From NCBI GenBank assembly GCA_950106755.1, contig OX467083.1, positions 38,888,555-38,952,554 of the forward strand: 64,000 nt of DNA, given 5' to 3'. Every line of letters begins with the position of its first letter. Positions within the stretch are counted from its first letter, which is position 1. The notes under the pieces were generated by a model. The model made no database searches, had not been told where the DNA came from, and worked only from the letters and a program-made list of their open reading frames with translations. The position numbers and the translations under genes were made by a program. Below are positions 1-11,869 of the stretch, one piece after another. The stretch comes from Climacium dendroides (Eukaryota > Streptophyta > Bryopsida > Hypnales > Climaciaceae).

Positions 1-134
1 TGTATGCAAAAGTTACGAAGGAACAAAGTTTGGTTGTGAAAGTGTTTCTTTTGCATAGGTACATAACTGATTTTGGAGATGTACATATAGTATAGATGGC
101 GGTTTAAGGTCAGTGGCACATTTGGGTGTCCCTA
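1..134. mobile_element. MITE, right-hand part (TA-flanked, GGTGTCCC end), cut by window edge
   Basis: The right terminus GGTGTCCC followed by TA at 133-134 is the reverse complement of the left end of the element at 60394-60660. The body also matches that copy: an AAAGTT start, GGTACATA then TTGATTTTGGA, and a GATGGYGGTTT block in the same order. The left end lies outside the window. It belongs with the hairpin elements at 11656 and 31937, which share GGRRYAYCYAAAA termini. Non-coding. Confidence 0.6.
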
Positions 135-1264
135 CCTTATTTCTTTCCATTGAGCTTATGGTTTATAGAACTTCGTGATTATCCATTTCAATAGCATGGT
201 TATTTATTTATCTGTGGGTCTGCATACGAGCATAACACTTCATAGCCATTGAAGTAGTGTGCCCTTTTTTTAATATACAAATACCAAGGTACTCCTCTTA
301 CAAAGTCGTATCTGTTTTTAAGATGTTGGACACTAAAATTGCACATAACATGTACTACCACTGCCTCAAGTCTACAATAGATGGTGTGGAATATTCCACA
401 CCGAACAATACTTCATTAGTACCTAAATGGACAGGTGGAGGCTTCATGTGATGAGCAAGGTGCATGAAGGAAAGACAATGGTGAATGTTATGCAACCCAT
501 AGTTCTTGAAGTTGTATAACCTCATATTTGCGAATGGAAAGATATTAGCAAATTATTGATCCTTGTTTTCTTGCTAACACACATGGCCCCATATATGTAC
601 ATGTGTATTCACACATCCAATCTAGTATAAACAAGTCTTTAATTTATGCCAATCCACCAAAGAGTTGGAGTTATTTCTTGTCCCTATCTATCCACACTTC
701 TTTCACATTTGTTTTTCACATTTCTCAACCTCCCACTTAATGCATCTTTGCAAAAAGAATGGGAGAATGGAAACCATGGATTACCAAAATCCAGGGTATC
801 ATGGCCTATTCCAAAGTGTCCAAGGGCCTTTTTTCCTAAGAAGATGTTTTGGATTCACCAACATTGAAGTCAATACTCTAGCAGCTTAATAAACTACTGC
901 CACTTTTGTCACAAAGCACGCTAGCAAAAAACAATGTGGTGTGGCTTCCTTGAGCATGTTTCTAGCTATGGAGGATGCGAAAGGGACATAACTTATGGGT
1001 TGGACCACCAAAACCTAATCACTTAAGCAATCGAGGAATACATAGTAAGCATTTCAGTGCAATGAAAATTTTTCCCATGTAGAGAGATAGAAAATATTGT
1101 GATTGCAAAAAAAATTGGATTTTATTCACTAAACCAAAATTCATGTGAATTTAAGGAGGTAAAAAGTATTCCAAACCATTCATATTCCACATCTAAAGTC
1201 CTTCAAATCCACTCATAGAAGAGACTACTTCTTGCTCCAATGTATAAATTTCAAAATAATAAGG
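135..1264. other. AT-rich intergenic DNA, patchily homologous to 60661-60990
   Basis: No gene was recognised; reading frames are short and many lack an ATG. Short blocks recur in the same order downstream of the MITE at 60394-60660, for example the GCTTATGG/GGCTTATAGA stretch, AACAAGT then TTTATRCCAA, and CATGGATTACC. The MITE and its right flank may therefore be one larger dispersed repeat. Confidence 0.4.
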
Positions 1265-1555
1265 TAGGAGGTTCTAAAAGCGCACAAGCTCTAAAATCGC
1301 CCACATCTTCAAATGTACACTATTGTACATGTTGCTCTTTCATAGCCTTTAGCAATGTACAAATAGTGTACATTTTAGGAGGTAGGCAATTTTAGAGTCC
1401 TATGCCATTTCAACTTCAAGATTTCACTACTAATTTCACAAAGCTCCAAAAAATATGAAACGACTTGGGTTAAATGCCAATTCTACTTGTCTTTCAAGGA
1501 AATTTTACTGAAAAATATTTCAAGAAGCTTCACCTCCCCAAAATTCAGTATCAGC
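1265..1555 (+). repeat. Dispersed repeat, copy 1 (pairs with 6255-6545)
   Basis: About 290 bp aligns in direct orientation with 6255-6545 by eye. Shared blocks include TTTTAGGAGGT, CTATGCCATTTCAACTTC, CACAAAGCTCCAAAAAA and GGGTTAAATGCCAATTC, then a match to AAGAAGCTTC. No terminal structure or coding potential was found, so the class is unknown. It could be an internal piece of a longer element. Confidence 0.75.
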
Positions 1556-3060
1556 TCTTAAATGACCAGACCTCCTACCTTACATGCATTATATGTTATT
1601 ATGGGCGGTCGGTTGGTCTCTCCATGGAGACCACCAAGGAGCCTGACATTTTCAAAGCCTGCGTGTGCAGCTGCCTGTAAGTTATACGTTGAAGTCCGTC
1701 ATGAGAAAACCAGCCAGCGTTGAAGTGGGGTTAAGTTATTATTCACAGGAAGAATTCCAAGTCAGGCCCTGGGAGGGGGCGCTTCAGTTCTGACTTGTGC
1801 AGGCCTTGACCCAGAAAATCAGCTTCAAACCAAAGTGAACTCATCCGTGCTGGACTACCTTAAGATTACTCATTTTTCTGGGTCCTTGGACACAAGACAA
1901 ACAGAAAGAAAGAAGAAAAAAAATGGAGAAATGGCACTTCATAGCCCGCCTAATTTAGTGCTTTGGATGAATTCATGCAGCAGCTTCGTGTGAAGTCCAA
2001 ACAGCATTTACTCAAATATTGGAGTCAAATCTATTATTAATTGAATGAGGGATTCAGGGCAGATTACTTTGCTGTTTTAACCATGGAGTTTTGACTGTAG
2101 AATGTAACTGTATGAAATGTGACACAATCAATGTATGGAATCCAAAGGAACACCATGATTTCTGGACACTTCAGATTAGCTATGTCCTCAAATAGTTCCC
2201 ACACATGAAGTTGGATTTTCTTTAGAAAAACCCGGAGGTGGACCACAGGCAGTGTCTCCACATTTGAGGGCACAGGGACTAAGATTTTTGCAAATTCTAG
2301 CTTTGACAAACCCAAGTCAGAGGAAAATTAAATTTATCATCTAGGGGGGAATATGTTAAACATGTTTCTAGGTGTGTTCATTATTCGTTGACAATTTTCT
2401 GTTTGAATCACCACAATAGGGGGTATCAGACTGTCGCTCTATTGTGAAACCTTTTTTAGGGGGATTCTGAGCCCAAAATTCTCTTTCAAAATACCAGCAG
2501 TCACACAGAATTTTCAAGTCTCCTTTTTCCTCTTAGTTGTGCAGAAAACAAGTCTTTTTGACATCCATTTTTATTCCAGACAAATCTGAAATAATGAGCA
2601 GTTTTTTTTTTCAGGGTTTCCATGAACCCTGCTAAATGGCTGCATTGTCAATTGTAGCAGTAGTCATGTGCTCATGATTCACCCACCACATGGACAGATG
2701 TGGCAGTGCCCACAGTGGTCTAACAATTCCAGATTTCCATCATTCCATGATTCTAAAAAGGTTTACCAATTGCAGTGCTCGTTGTACTCCTAAATTTGTA
2801 GCTGAAAATCTTTTGGGCAACCCTGTGACCCCCAAATTTCCCAACATCAGTCTGTATTTGTCTGTTACCTGAAATTCTCCCTGAACTTGCAGCTCCCCTC
2901 CCTGTGACAGCTTGACTTTGAACCCCAATTCAGCAAAGTTATGTGGTGCATTTCCTAAGGGGCACTTCATATTATGGCTGTCTAAGTCGAGAGGTCATGG
3001 GATTGAGTGACCAAACTTTGTCGAGAGTTCAAAGAAATGAGTAATAAATAGGCAATAAAT
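1556..3060. other. Intergenic, nothing recognised
   Basis: There are only short frames on both strands, with no domain I can recognise. An 8-bp inverted repeat (CACAATAG/CTATTGTG) lies near 2412-2443, too small to interpret. Composition is slightly less AT-rich than the first kilobase. Confidence 0.4.
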
Positions 3061-3079
3061 AATAGGAATTGGAGCCTTT

Positions 3080-3480
3080 TGTCGGTCATAGTGTGAAGCC
3101 TCCAAAGGCCAAGCCCAAAGTCCAAACCCTTGGCAATGACCTCCTATGGCCTCTCAACTTGGACGGCCATAGTGTGGAGCTTCCAAAAGCAAAACCAAAG
3201 TCCAAACTTTTAGCAATCTAACGGTTGAGATCTTGTCATAAGTTGATGGCCTTTTGTTCATAGTTTGAACTTTCATTTCTAACCGACCCAAACTTCCTTT
3301 GAGAGTCCGTCGCCATGTAAGCAATTTTTTTGCCATGTAGGTAGTTGGAAGGCAATGGCCTTTGGACTTGTGCCTTCTAGTGTAAAGAGTCGAAAGGCCA
3401 AACTCTTGGTTTCTTGAAATTTGATTGGTGAAAACTCACAGCCTCTCCACCTTTGGCCATAGTGTGAAGTGACCCTAAGT
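3080..3480 (+). repeat. Degenerate tandem repeat (CATAGTGTGAAG...CCAAAGTCCAAAC)
   Basis: A motif of the form CATAGTGTGRAGCYTCCAAA, followed by CAAAGTCCAAAC, recurs at about 3090 and 3168. Weaker relics lie near 3375 and 3460. Spacing is roughly 80-200 bp and the copies are much diverged. No coding function is apparent. Confidence 0.5.
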
Positions 3481-3489
3481 TCATACTCC

Positions 3490-4690
3490 CCTGGCCTTCG
3501 AGCGGTGGTTTTCAAATCAGATGAAATGCAAAAATGTAAAAAAAAAGGTTGTTGAGGTGCTCTGCGTCTGGTGTGCTGTACCGTTTCCCTTGCCATGGAA
3601 ATTGTCCATGTGTTTGGACAACAAAAATCAGATGAAATACTGCAATTGGCAGTTGCTGTTTGTAATGTCGGCCTCATCATGATCCAGAGTTTGTGAGTTG
3701 TGACTGCAACCCAAATCTAAGTGAAGAGGATTTTTGGTCTCACAACAATGATCGTTGCACAAGTGCAAGCAAGCTAAGGTACTACGCCCAAGTGCCTCAT
3801 CACCCTCCGTCCAGCTGACTATTTGGCTTCCTGCATTTCCTTGTCGGGGCCCATGTCACCTTGTTCCAGGACACACGTACGTACGACGACCTTTCATTTA
3901 TTGCCTCACTGAAAACCCCTCCATCTCAGCTGTACGCACCGCACCAGTTCCGTCAATTCCTCTTTTTCCCCTGTTGTTTTTGGCCCTTCTTCGTTTGGAT
4001 TAGAGCAGGGGAAATGAAGGCGGAAGTACACCGACATTCAAGCTCAGGTTTCAGGCTTCAGAGGGGTCAGTTGAGGAGGCATTACCCGCTGTTCCCGGCA
4101 GGGGGGTCAAGGCAGCAAAAACAGACCCGCAGAACTGGCTGAGTGAATCCACAGGGAGAGAGAGAGAGAGACCCATTGAATCTTCTTCCATTTATTGATG
4201 TGGTGCGCACGTCAAGCATGATTGCCACTGGAAATGTGAAGTTACACAAGCCCCACCGGCTGGCCAGCGAGGCTCTGAGTGGCTTCAGTTACAAACACCA
4301 TGAAATGAGGCAACAACAAGAAGCAGCAGCAGCAGATTATCCCCGATTGTCACGGTGGAAAAATCTTTGGAGCAAGCAAGGACACCGCTGCCACCTGCCT
4401 CTCCTGTGTAACTGAAGCCATCTCCTGATGTTTGCTTGCATTCATCCGCATCTCCATTCAATTTTCATGGCCTTTGGAATGGAAGCCACATGGGGATGCA
4501 GCCACTGTCCCAACAGATGGCAAGCACAAAGAGGTTGGGACTTGGGAGGTAGGTGAACATTGGAACCTGTTTAGGTCACAGGCTTGGCACTCAAACAATC
4601 CCTGTCACGTGGGAAGGCTGTCCAATCATATGGAGACACCTCTCAAGACAAAATTTGAAGCAGCAGAGAAGAATGCGATAAGGTAGCCAA
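3490..4690. other. Less AT-rich island with simple repeats; no gene identified
   Basis: This stretch has more balanced base composition than its surroundings. It carries a (GA)n run near 4158-4170 and a (GCA)n run near 4324-4336. A 133-codon ATG frame runs on the minus strand at 3680-3279, and several 80-93 codon frames run on the plus strand. None shows a recognisable domain and they overlap one another. It could hold UTR, promoter or relic exon sequence. Confidence 0.3.
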
Positions 4691-4974
4691 CCCGTTTCAA
4701 ATTTTATTGAAAATGAAACATGGGATGAAGGAGATACATTAAGTTCCTGAAGTTGTGGCCATGACATTGCAGTTTGGTGAACACAAATTGAACCTTTGAA
4801 CTTTGATTAGTTTACAAAAAAATAGTATATCTTGGATTGATGTGAAAATTTTATCACACAAACTAGAAGAAAGAGAGAGTAGATTTCACAACAAGATTTA
4901 TTGAATTCAGACATTGGATGCAAAAGTTACACCACTTTGAATTGGACTTAAACTATGTGAGGACACTTTGGGGT

Positions 4975-5400
4975 CCCTTGGGGTGTTTAGCGGTTAAGCA
5001 ATTTAGTGTATTTGTTGTATGATGTAGTGAGAGAAAAAAATTCCCCGTTTACTAAAATAGATTTCAAAAGAATTTCATATTCTTTTACATTTTTTTCCTC
5101 CAAAACAAAAGTACCATGAATTTTTTTCCTGAAGATTCCGTTTGACCTATTCTTGTTATATAGGTCACCATATATCCAACTATAAATTGATTACAAAATT
5201 GACCACACTTCAATGTAGGTGATAATTGTGGTTTCCCATGTACATCTTGTGATCACTATATGCTTTCAATGTACACCTCCCGAACATTTGTGCTACATGA
5301 GTTGTCACCTAACCACACAAGTTGTTACCTAAACCACAATTGATCGGAAACATGGGAGCCTAACTAGTAAAAATGGGTGACTAATTGGAAAGAAGTCAGC
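4975..5400 (-). mobile_element. Decayed MITE related to the GGGAGGCAACCC family
   Basis: The interior block around 5100-5165 (ACCATGAATTTTTT, then GAAGATTCCGTTTGACC) matches the interior of the better element at 7404-7789. In reverse complement it also matches 42701-43088. GGTTAAGCAATT near 4991 corresponds to the subterminal block of those copies. The termini are too eroded to place exactly. A second fragment of the same family lies at about 5570-5790. Confidence 0.5.
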
Positions 5401-5508
5401 TACCGTACTAATTTAGAGTGAGTATTCTTTTCTACCTTTTTAATGGTCACCCTTCTTTTCCAAAAAAAACAAGAAAACTTAGAATGAGTGGATCTAAGGT
5501 AGCTGACC
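5393..5508. mobile_element. Short inverted-repeat unit (GTCAGCTACC ends)
   Basis: GTCAGCTACC near 5396 is mirrored by GGTAGCTGAC near 5497. Partial complementarity continues inward for about 25 bp. No TSD was established. It may be an independent small MITE or a rearranged end of the neighbouring decayed element; a similar GTCAACTACC occurs near 5767. Confidence 0.4.
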
Positions 5509-6254
5509 CATATCCAACAACTTGAGCAATTATGCATATCTGAACTGCAAATTATAATTATACTAAATTTTTGAATTGAAGATTATATTTGACCTATACG
5601 AGTCATAGAGATCTTATTTCCAACCATAGACTACAAACAAAATCAACCAAGGGTTGGTTGCAATATCAAGAGATTTGTAGCTAATCAAAATGTGCCACAA
5701 CTATCTCCACCGACACAAAAAAATAGAAACCTATACCATTGAAATGGAGGTGATTAGAAATAGGTCAACTACCATAATCTATACATTTTAAGGCATTTGA
5801 ATGTATGTCACAAGTTGGTTCTAAGTTCGTAATTGTAAGTTTGGATCACACCTACTAATAAACCATCAATGATTCTATAAGCATTTGAATTATTAGTTGT
5901 GAACTTCCATATCCCAACCCAAGCCTTTGTTGAATGGCAATTTCTTGTGAAATTGTGATGCCATCAAACACACTAATATATCCTATGAGTGAAGACATGA
6001 AATTAGTGTCACCTACAAAATAGTGTCACTACACATTTTTATTTTTTTTGAAATTAGTGTAATATAGTAATATTTTAGCCTGCAACTATTTAAGATAGTG
6101 TAACTTTGATCAATTTGAGTAGGACCTATATCTTAATTCTCACCTTAATTGAGGTTGTAATTTTTATTTTGTGTGTTTCTATTTCATTTGTTTGTTTGTT
6201 ACAATGAAATTTCTAGAACCCTGCATAACACCCTATTACGAATGAATGTAAGAT

Positions 6255-6545
6255 CACATATTCTAAACTTATACAAGCTCAAAAATTGTCCACCTCCCCA
6301 AATATACACTATGTGCACAAATTTCATAGCCTTCAACAATGTACAAACAATGTACATTTTAGGAGGTGTGCGATTTTAGAGCCCTATGCCATTTCAACTT
6401 CAAAATTACATAACTAATTCCACAAAGCTCCAAAAAAATATGAAACAACTTGGGTTAAATGCCAATTCCACTTATCTTTCAAGGACAATTTACTGAAAAT
6501 TATTCGAAGAAGCTTCGCCTCCCCCAAATTTAGTTTCAAATCTTA
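6255..6545 (+). repeat. Dispersed repeat, copy 2 (pairs with 1265-1555)
   Basis: This is the direct-orientation partner of 1265-1555 with the same block order. Differences are substitutions and small indels spread along the length, as expected of an old duplication or two old insertions. Non-coding. Confidence 0.75.
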
Positions 6546-6571
6546 GTTGGTCGATTTATGGACCTATTAGC

Positions 6572-6625
6572 ATAGCTTGCAATGGGCTCATAGCTTGCAA
6601 TGGGCTCATAGCTTGCAATGGGCTC
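6572..6625 (+). repeat. 18-bp tandem repeat, 3 exact copies
   Basis: Three identical head-to-tail copies of ATAGCTTGCAATGGGCTC occupy exactly 54 bp. Identity between units suggests recent slippage or expansion compared with the eroded surroundings. Confidence 0.95.
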
Positions 6626-6738
6626 ATGACCTACATACTACTGAAGCAAGAAGTGAGATGAAAGGCTTGCTAAGTTTAAGCTTATACGATGGGCGCCTCA
6701 TTCCGTGGACCAATATAAAGCATGTGTTTTTGGCATTG

Positions 6739-7154
6739 TAAGGTAGTCTACTCTAAAAGCAAGTGGCCTCTTCAAATCGCCCCTATATTTAGGTCTAAAA
6801 TGGATAGTAGGTGGTTCTTAAATAGACCTCTCAAGCCATTGAGAGAATCGAGAGAATAGCATTATTTATTGCAAGAGCCAACTATTGGCCTTCATTTACT
6901 CAAATCACTTTAGAAGTTGCAAGTGGTCAAATTTTGGAAGACCTAGGGTGACAAATAAGTGCCTACAATAGTTTGTTTTTTTAAATTCATAAGTAATTCA
7001 AAAATGATTCAAAAAATATGAAACCACTTGTGTGACATTCCGCATCCATTTTTCTTTCTCTGAAAAATGATCCAAAAATATTTCTATACATGGAAACCTT
7101 AAAAAAGGGGGGGGACCAACTGGTAAATGATTGCTTTAATGCCATACTACCTTA
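6739..7154 (-). mobile_element. TA-flanked MITE, GGTAGT family, copy 1
   Basis: This is a 416-bp unit with ends TA-AGGTAGTCTACTCTAAAA and ...CATACTACCT-TA. Its reverse complement aligns with the elements at 43771-44185 and 48981-49399: the TIR, GCAATCATTTA, a GGTCC block and a C-rich tract. All three have nearly the same length and are bounded by TA, as in Tc1/mariner-type (Stowaway-like) MITEs. No coding capacity. Confidence 0.85.
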
Positions 7155-7403
7155 CTGTAAAGTCCCAGTGGCACAAGCCTTCCAACTTGGAATGGAAGTG
7201 AGCATTGCTGAGGTAACTTTAACTTCAGTTATTGATGAGAACACCGACCGGCCATGAGTTTCCACAGCCCAAATTGAAGACAACATGCTGTGTGTGTCAG
7301 TCATGGTTTCCCCTACTGTTGTTTCCATCTCACAAGCTTATTAGTTGTGGCCGAGTCTACGCGTGTCCATCTACTCCGAGGCCACTTTGTCGCAGGCCCA
7401 CGG

Positions 7404-7789
7404 GCAGGAGGCAACCCATTTCTGACCACTTAAGCAATTACATGTATCTGCAGGGTGGGTACTATAGCGGAGTAATTTCCCCATGTGCAGAAATAGAGTT
7501 TGGAAGGTTTTCATACTTTTTCATTTTTTTCATTTCTGAAAACATTGTTACCATGAATTTTTTTAGCTAAAGATTCTGTTCGACCCATACTCGTCACATA
7601 CTCTTTCCTATTTCTCACCAAAGGTTGGTTGCAATATTGAGAGTCTTGTAGCCCATCATAATGCACCACAACTACGTTGGGAACTGTGCCATAGTTGATC
7701 GCTATTCATCTCTTGTTGCATGGAAAGAGAGTAGCCTACATTGTCAGAAAAGGAAGGGGTGTTGTTCAAGAACGGGTTGCCTCCCTTAA
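7404..7789 (+). mobile_element. MITE, GGGAGGCAACCC family, copy 2
   Basis: The left end AGGAGGCAACCCATTTCTGA and right end GGGTTGCCTCCC-TTAA form TIRs around a ~385-bp body. The interior matches 42701-43088 in reverse orientation, including the ACCATGAATTTTTT block and TTGGTTGCAATAT. TTAA follows the right end; the left flank is eroded. Non-coding. Confidence 0.75.
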
Positions 7790-8643
7790 GGTAGAAGGTT
7801 CAAGAAGCGTCCATCTAAGGGCAAATAGCCCTCCATTGAGCGTTCTATTGAAGGGAAAAAATTTCATCTCCACATTTTATCAAATTTTTTTGACTCTTCA
7901 TGAATTAGAAATGATTTTGTAAACAGATAGGACGTAGGTTGCTATTTGTGGTCATAGGGGAACAACAATTAGCAAGCAAAACATGCATTTAAATAGAGCA
8001 AACAACTTCAAAAAGCAATTAGTTGGATGCTTTGAATGTTCAACGGAGTCCTTAAAGCATTCACATCATGCTCTAAGTGACGCCATACTCATACTCACAT
8101 GCCCATTTTTTGTGAATTAGAAATTCATAGACTTGATTGAGTGTAGGACACTTTTAACGTAAAATACTGCTAAACTCATGAAAGACCAAAGAGCACTCAT
8201 CACATTCACCACTTGTACTTCATGAGAACTCTTAAACCATTCACAAAGGCTGATTACCACAAAGGCACAAACAAACAAATTCTTCCAAATAAGCACCCCT
8301 ATGGATGGGTTTATGGCGCTATTGTAGGGACGATTCATAATGCCCAAGCCATTCTCCATCATTCTCTTTATAGTATACAAAAGAATCACCTATTTCTTGT
8401 GCGTGTTTTGTGCGTGTTTTGTGTACACTTGGAGAGCAAGAGCAGAAGCTGAATGGTTGTGGCTGAAGCTCTTCAAATCGTGACAGGGATGCTGGAGTGC
8501 TGGGTGAGTAATTGACAACTGTGGGTGAATGGCAAAGAATTGAGTACCCCCATTTAAATTACATGAGGCTTGAAGTTCCCAGAATAATTGAGATTGGAGG
8601 AGATGAAAGATGTACTTTTGGTGCTGAGAAAAAATGACTTCTT
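7790..8643. other. Intergenic, nothing recognised
   Basis: A 90-codon frame on the minus strand (8389-8117) and overlapping plus-strand frames show no domain. GTGCGTGTTTT is directly duplicated near 8400. No transposon ends were found. Confidence 0.35.
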
Positions 8644-9535
8644 TTAACCCAAAAAATCTCAAGGCCATTTTCCTATAAAAAAGCGCTTCAAACAGGAAAA
8701 AAAATATTATTCATAGAATCTAATTGTAGGATCTTGTATTTGGCTTGTCTCAAATCATGTGATAAAAATTTCAAAAAGTTTGACCATACAAATTGGAAGA
8801 TATTAACATTCAAAGTTGGAAAAAAGAAAAAAGAAACTTAAACATTGTCTTGCAATTTTAGATGACTTTAACCACCATTTGTAAAAGTTTTTGCACTACA
8901 CAATTTAAACTTTTAAAAAAATCGTTGAAGAATTGAGTTGAAAGTCTAAGGAAAAAAAATTCAAAAAACACACAAGTGATTTTCATTCTTTAAAAAATTG
9001 TTATGTAGAAGTAAGTTTAAGATTGAAATAAAAATTAAATCTTAATAGCTCTAAGATGGGATTGAAACACAATAATTCCAACAATGAGATTGTTCTAGCA
9101 AGCAAACTTAACCTTCTCAAACTATTTCTTTTGAAAAATTGTGAAAATGGCATTTAGAAATGAATCATACAAGTTATTTTTTTAAGAAGATGCTTAAATT
9201 GCCCCCCAAAACAAGATTGTTCATAACTTTCACATCGCTAATCAAAATGGAATGGACCAAAGCTTTATACATAGAAAAAATATATAATGTTTAGAAAAAA
9301 ATTTAGAAAAAATTATTTTGACTTTTTGTGACTGTTTGGCGCCAATGTCTATTTTTGGCTTATTGTCCCATAATTTTTGCTCTTGGGCACCAATGGAAAT
9401 AAATGTTATATTCCCCAAAAGATTATGTAGTTTTCTAACTTCACAAAAAGTTTCAATGATGAATATCGAGACTGTATGAGCATACTTAAAGTCACATTTG
9501 GGCTCCCGTGGTGCCAATGGGACTTTAGGGGTGAA
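8644..9535 (+). mobile_element. TTAA-flanked TIR transposon family (TTAACCCC), copy 1
   Basis: Left end TTAACCC near 8644 and right end GGGACTTTAGGGGTGA near 9535. The interior has the family landmarks in order: TTTTTGCACTACA, GAATTGAGTTGAAAGTCTA, GTAGAAGTA, AGCTCTAAGATGG, CATAACTTTC, and GGGCACCAATGGAAATAAA. It aligns along its length with 25880-26805 and 38693-39634. No frame resembles a transposase, so this is a non-autonomous derivative about 0.9 kb long. Confidence 0.75.
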
Positions 9536-10693
9536 AAACTCATTCATGGGTTCAAGAAAGATTGGGATAGATCATTCCCTAAGTGTATGTGATGTGTCTT
9601 TTGCATGTGATGGGCCAATTTACCTTATATGTACTTGGACAATCACAAGGGCCTATTTAAATGAAGGCATTCAATCCAACATAGAGTTCAAGTGCATGCA
9701 ACTCAAACATGCGGTCAAAAACAAAACCTACCTTTGTATGTACATATACCCATATCTAACCTTAGAAAATATTTTCTCACATTGATATAATAGAATTTAT
9801 TCTTGTACATGCCTTCCAAAAGGATAATTTGTTTGTCGAAATGGAGTTATAAAGTTTATAGAGTTGAATATCCTCTAAGTAAGTGTGAATTTTGTTTGTA
9901 TTAATTGACTTTATTTATTTATAGAAAATATGTGTATATGTCAATGTTTCGTACTCATCTACAAAACTAAAAATTATACAATTTTTTGAAATACATGGAT
10001 GATTTCCATTGATATGGAGAAAAAATATACAGAGCCAAAGAAATAAGTCCCCAACGGAAATATTTTAATTTTTCAAAAACTTATAAGCAACCAACCAAAG
10101 CACACAACTCAAGGAAACTGACAATCAAACACTAAAACTAAAGAGCAAGCTAGAGCTAAGCAGATGCCAAATAGCATGGATATTGATATGAAGTCTACAC
10201 CCAAGAATTCCTAAGAAACGTCGCCACTTTAGTAAAATTCTACAAATTTTGTACAATGATGTTTTTAAACTATGAAAAAGAAATATTACCACCAAGGATT
10301 GATTCTTGTGGTTTTTCCTTTTTATCAATGAATATCATCCATGTGTTTTAAAAAAAGAAGAAAAGAAAACCCAACAAAACCCAACCATGAAAAAGTGAAA
10401 AAGAAAAAGTTTTTTTTGAAATTGAAATTTGATTGGCTTGATAGAGATTGGGTACGACTGCAACGTAACGTTTATTACGCATGGCAAAAGAAATTCTGCT
10501 TTTATGCAAAAATCCTTGAAAGCTTGGAACTTTTGTAGCTCCTGTAAGTAGGGGCACTCCCATGGAAGGAAGGAAGGCGAAGCATGAGTGGGACAAGCAG
10601 CGCTTATGATGGGATGTTACTGACAGCCTACTGGAGCAGCGCTGCGCTGTGATGGGATTGCATATGCTCACTGTGTGCTGCCGTCTGAAAATG
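9536..10693. other. AT-rich intergenic, nothing recognised
   Basis: Only short frames occur; the longest (139 codons, minus strand, 10767-10348) overlaps the following repeat array and shows no domain. Composition becomes less AT-rich after about 10440. Confidence 0.35.
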
Positions 10694-11225
10694 TCATCAT
10701 CATTTCCTCCGTGTCGCAACCAATAAAAATAATGTTTGTGCTGAATTCTATCTGGAAAAAAACCCAAAAAAAAACACTTATCGGATCAAAGCGACTGTAT
10801 ATGAATGGCCAGGATCCCGTTCCGTTCCGTTCCTGTTGCTGTTGCAATTGCAATTGCGGATTTGAATTCAAATCCACACGGGAATCGTGTTTTCCTTCGT
10901 GTCGCCACCAATAAAGTAATGTTTTGTGAGGAATTCTATCTGGAAAAAAAAAACTTATCTGATCGAAGTGACTGTATATGAATGGCTAGGATTCCATTCC
11001 TTTTGCAATTGCAATTGCGAGCTGAATTCAATCCACACTGGAATCACGTTTTCCTTTGTGTCGCCACCAATAAAATACTGTTTTGTGAGGAATTCTATCT
11101 GGAAAAAAAAAGAGCAGCTTATCTGATCGAAGCGACTGTATATATGAATGGACAGGATTCCGTTTCCTTTCCGTTTTCTAGTTTTGCAATTGCGAACTGA
11201 AATCAATCCACACTGGAATTTTGTG
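10694..11225 (+). repeat. Tandem array, ~160-190 bp units, about 3.3 copies
   Basis: The anchor GAATTCTATCTGGAAAAA occurs at 10743, 10931 and 11090 (spacing 188 and 159 bp). Each is followed in the same order by CTTATC.GATC, GACTGTATATGAATGG, a pyrimidine/TTGCAATTG block, AATCCACAC.GGAAT, and GTGTCGCCACCAATAAA. A partial leading unit starts near 10694. Frames through the array are by-products of the repeats. It is less AT-rich than its flanks; function unknown. Confidence 0.9.
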
Positions 11226-11655
11226 GTTGCACCAGACACACAGTGCGAGAGAGGGAAAGCCGGATTGAATGACTCATCAGTGTTGATTGTCATAGGGCGA
11301 GAGCCCACCCACCCATTTGCACCTTTCTGGCATCCTTGATGACTGCGCCTTTTCTATCCTCCTGTAAAGTGCAGCAATTCTTTCAGCTGGCATGTTCCAT
11401 TACTTTCTGGAGACCGGTTTTAAGGGAAAGGGAAGGGGAAGGGGAAGGGAGGCCCACTCCGCTAAGCTTAAGCTAATGACACAAACAAACAGTCTCACAA
11501 CAAAATTACAAACTTCTGAAACATCATCAAACTGTAGCTTCTATACCACAATAATGAAAGTTCAGAAAAAACAAACACTTAGGGTTTAAAATTTTAAAAG
11601 ATTAAAAAAAAAAAAAAGTTTCGAAAAAAGCTTTGGATATGGGTTATTACTAAGG
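11226..11655. other. Spacer with purine-rich tract
   Basis: A GGGAAGGGGAAGGGGAAGGG-type purine run lies at about 11418-11450. The region may continue the less AT-rich character of the array before it. No coding or RNA feature was recognised. Confidence 0.4.
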
Positions 11656-11869
11656 TGGGAGCACCCAAAACCAACAATGTACCCAATGGCGTCACTTTTT
11701 ACGTATGGTTGTCATTTAAGAACTTAAATGTAGGTAGACTATAGACACCTTATTGTTTGTTGACCAAAATAATAAGCTATCTATAGTCTACCTACATTTA
11801 GGTTATAAAATCATTGCCTTACATAGAAAGTGACACAATTGGATACATTGTTGGTTTTGGGTGTTCCTA
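11656..11869. mobile_element. Hairpin (foldback) MITE, copy A
   Basis: A 214-bp imperfect palindrome. The left arm begins GGAGCACCCAAAACCAACAA and is mirrored by the right end TTGTTGGTTTTGGGTGTTCC, followed by TA. The arms meet around GACCAAAATAATAAG. Arm sequence and centre match the better preserved copy at 31937-32142. The outer left TA has mutated to TG. It could be transcribed into a hairpin and processed to small RNA, but nothing shows that it is. Confidence 0.85.

Noticed and set aside
3279..3680. 133-codon minus-strand ATG frame
   Set aside because: No domain, it overlaps degenerate tandem repeats, and the codon pattern gives no support.
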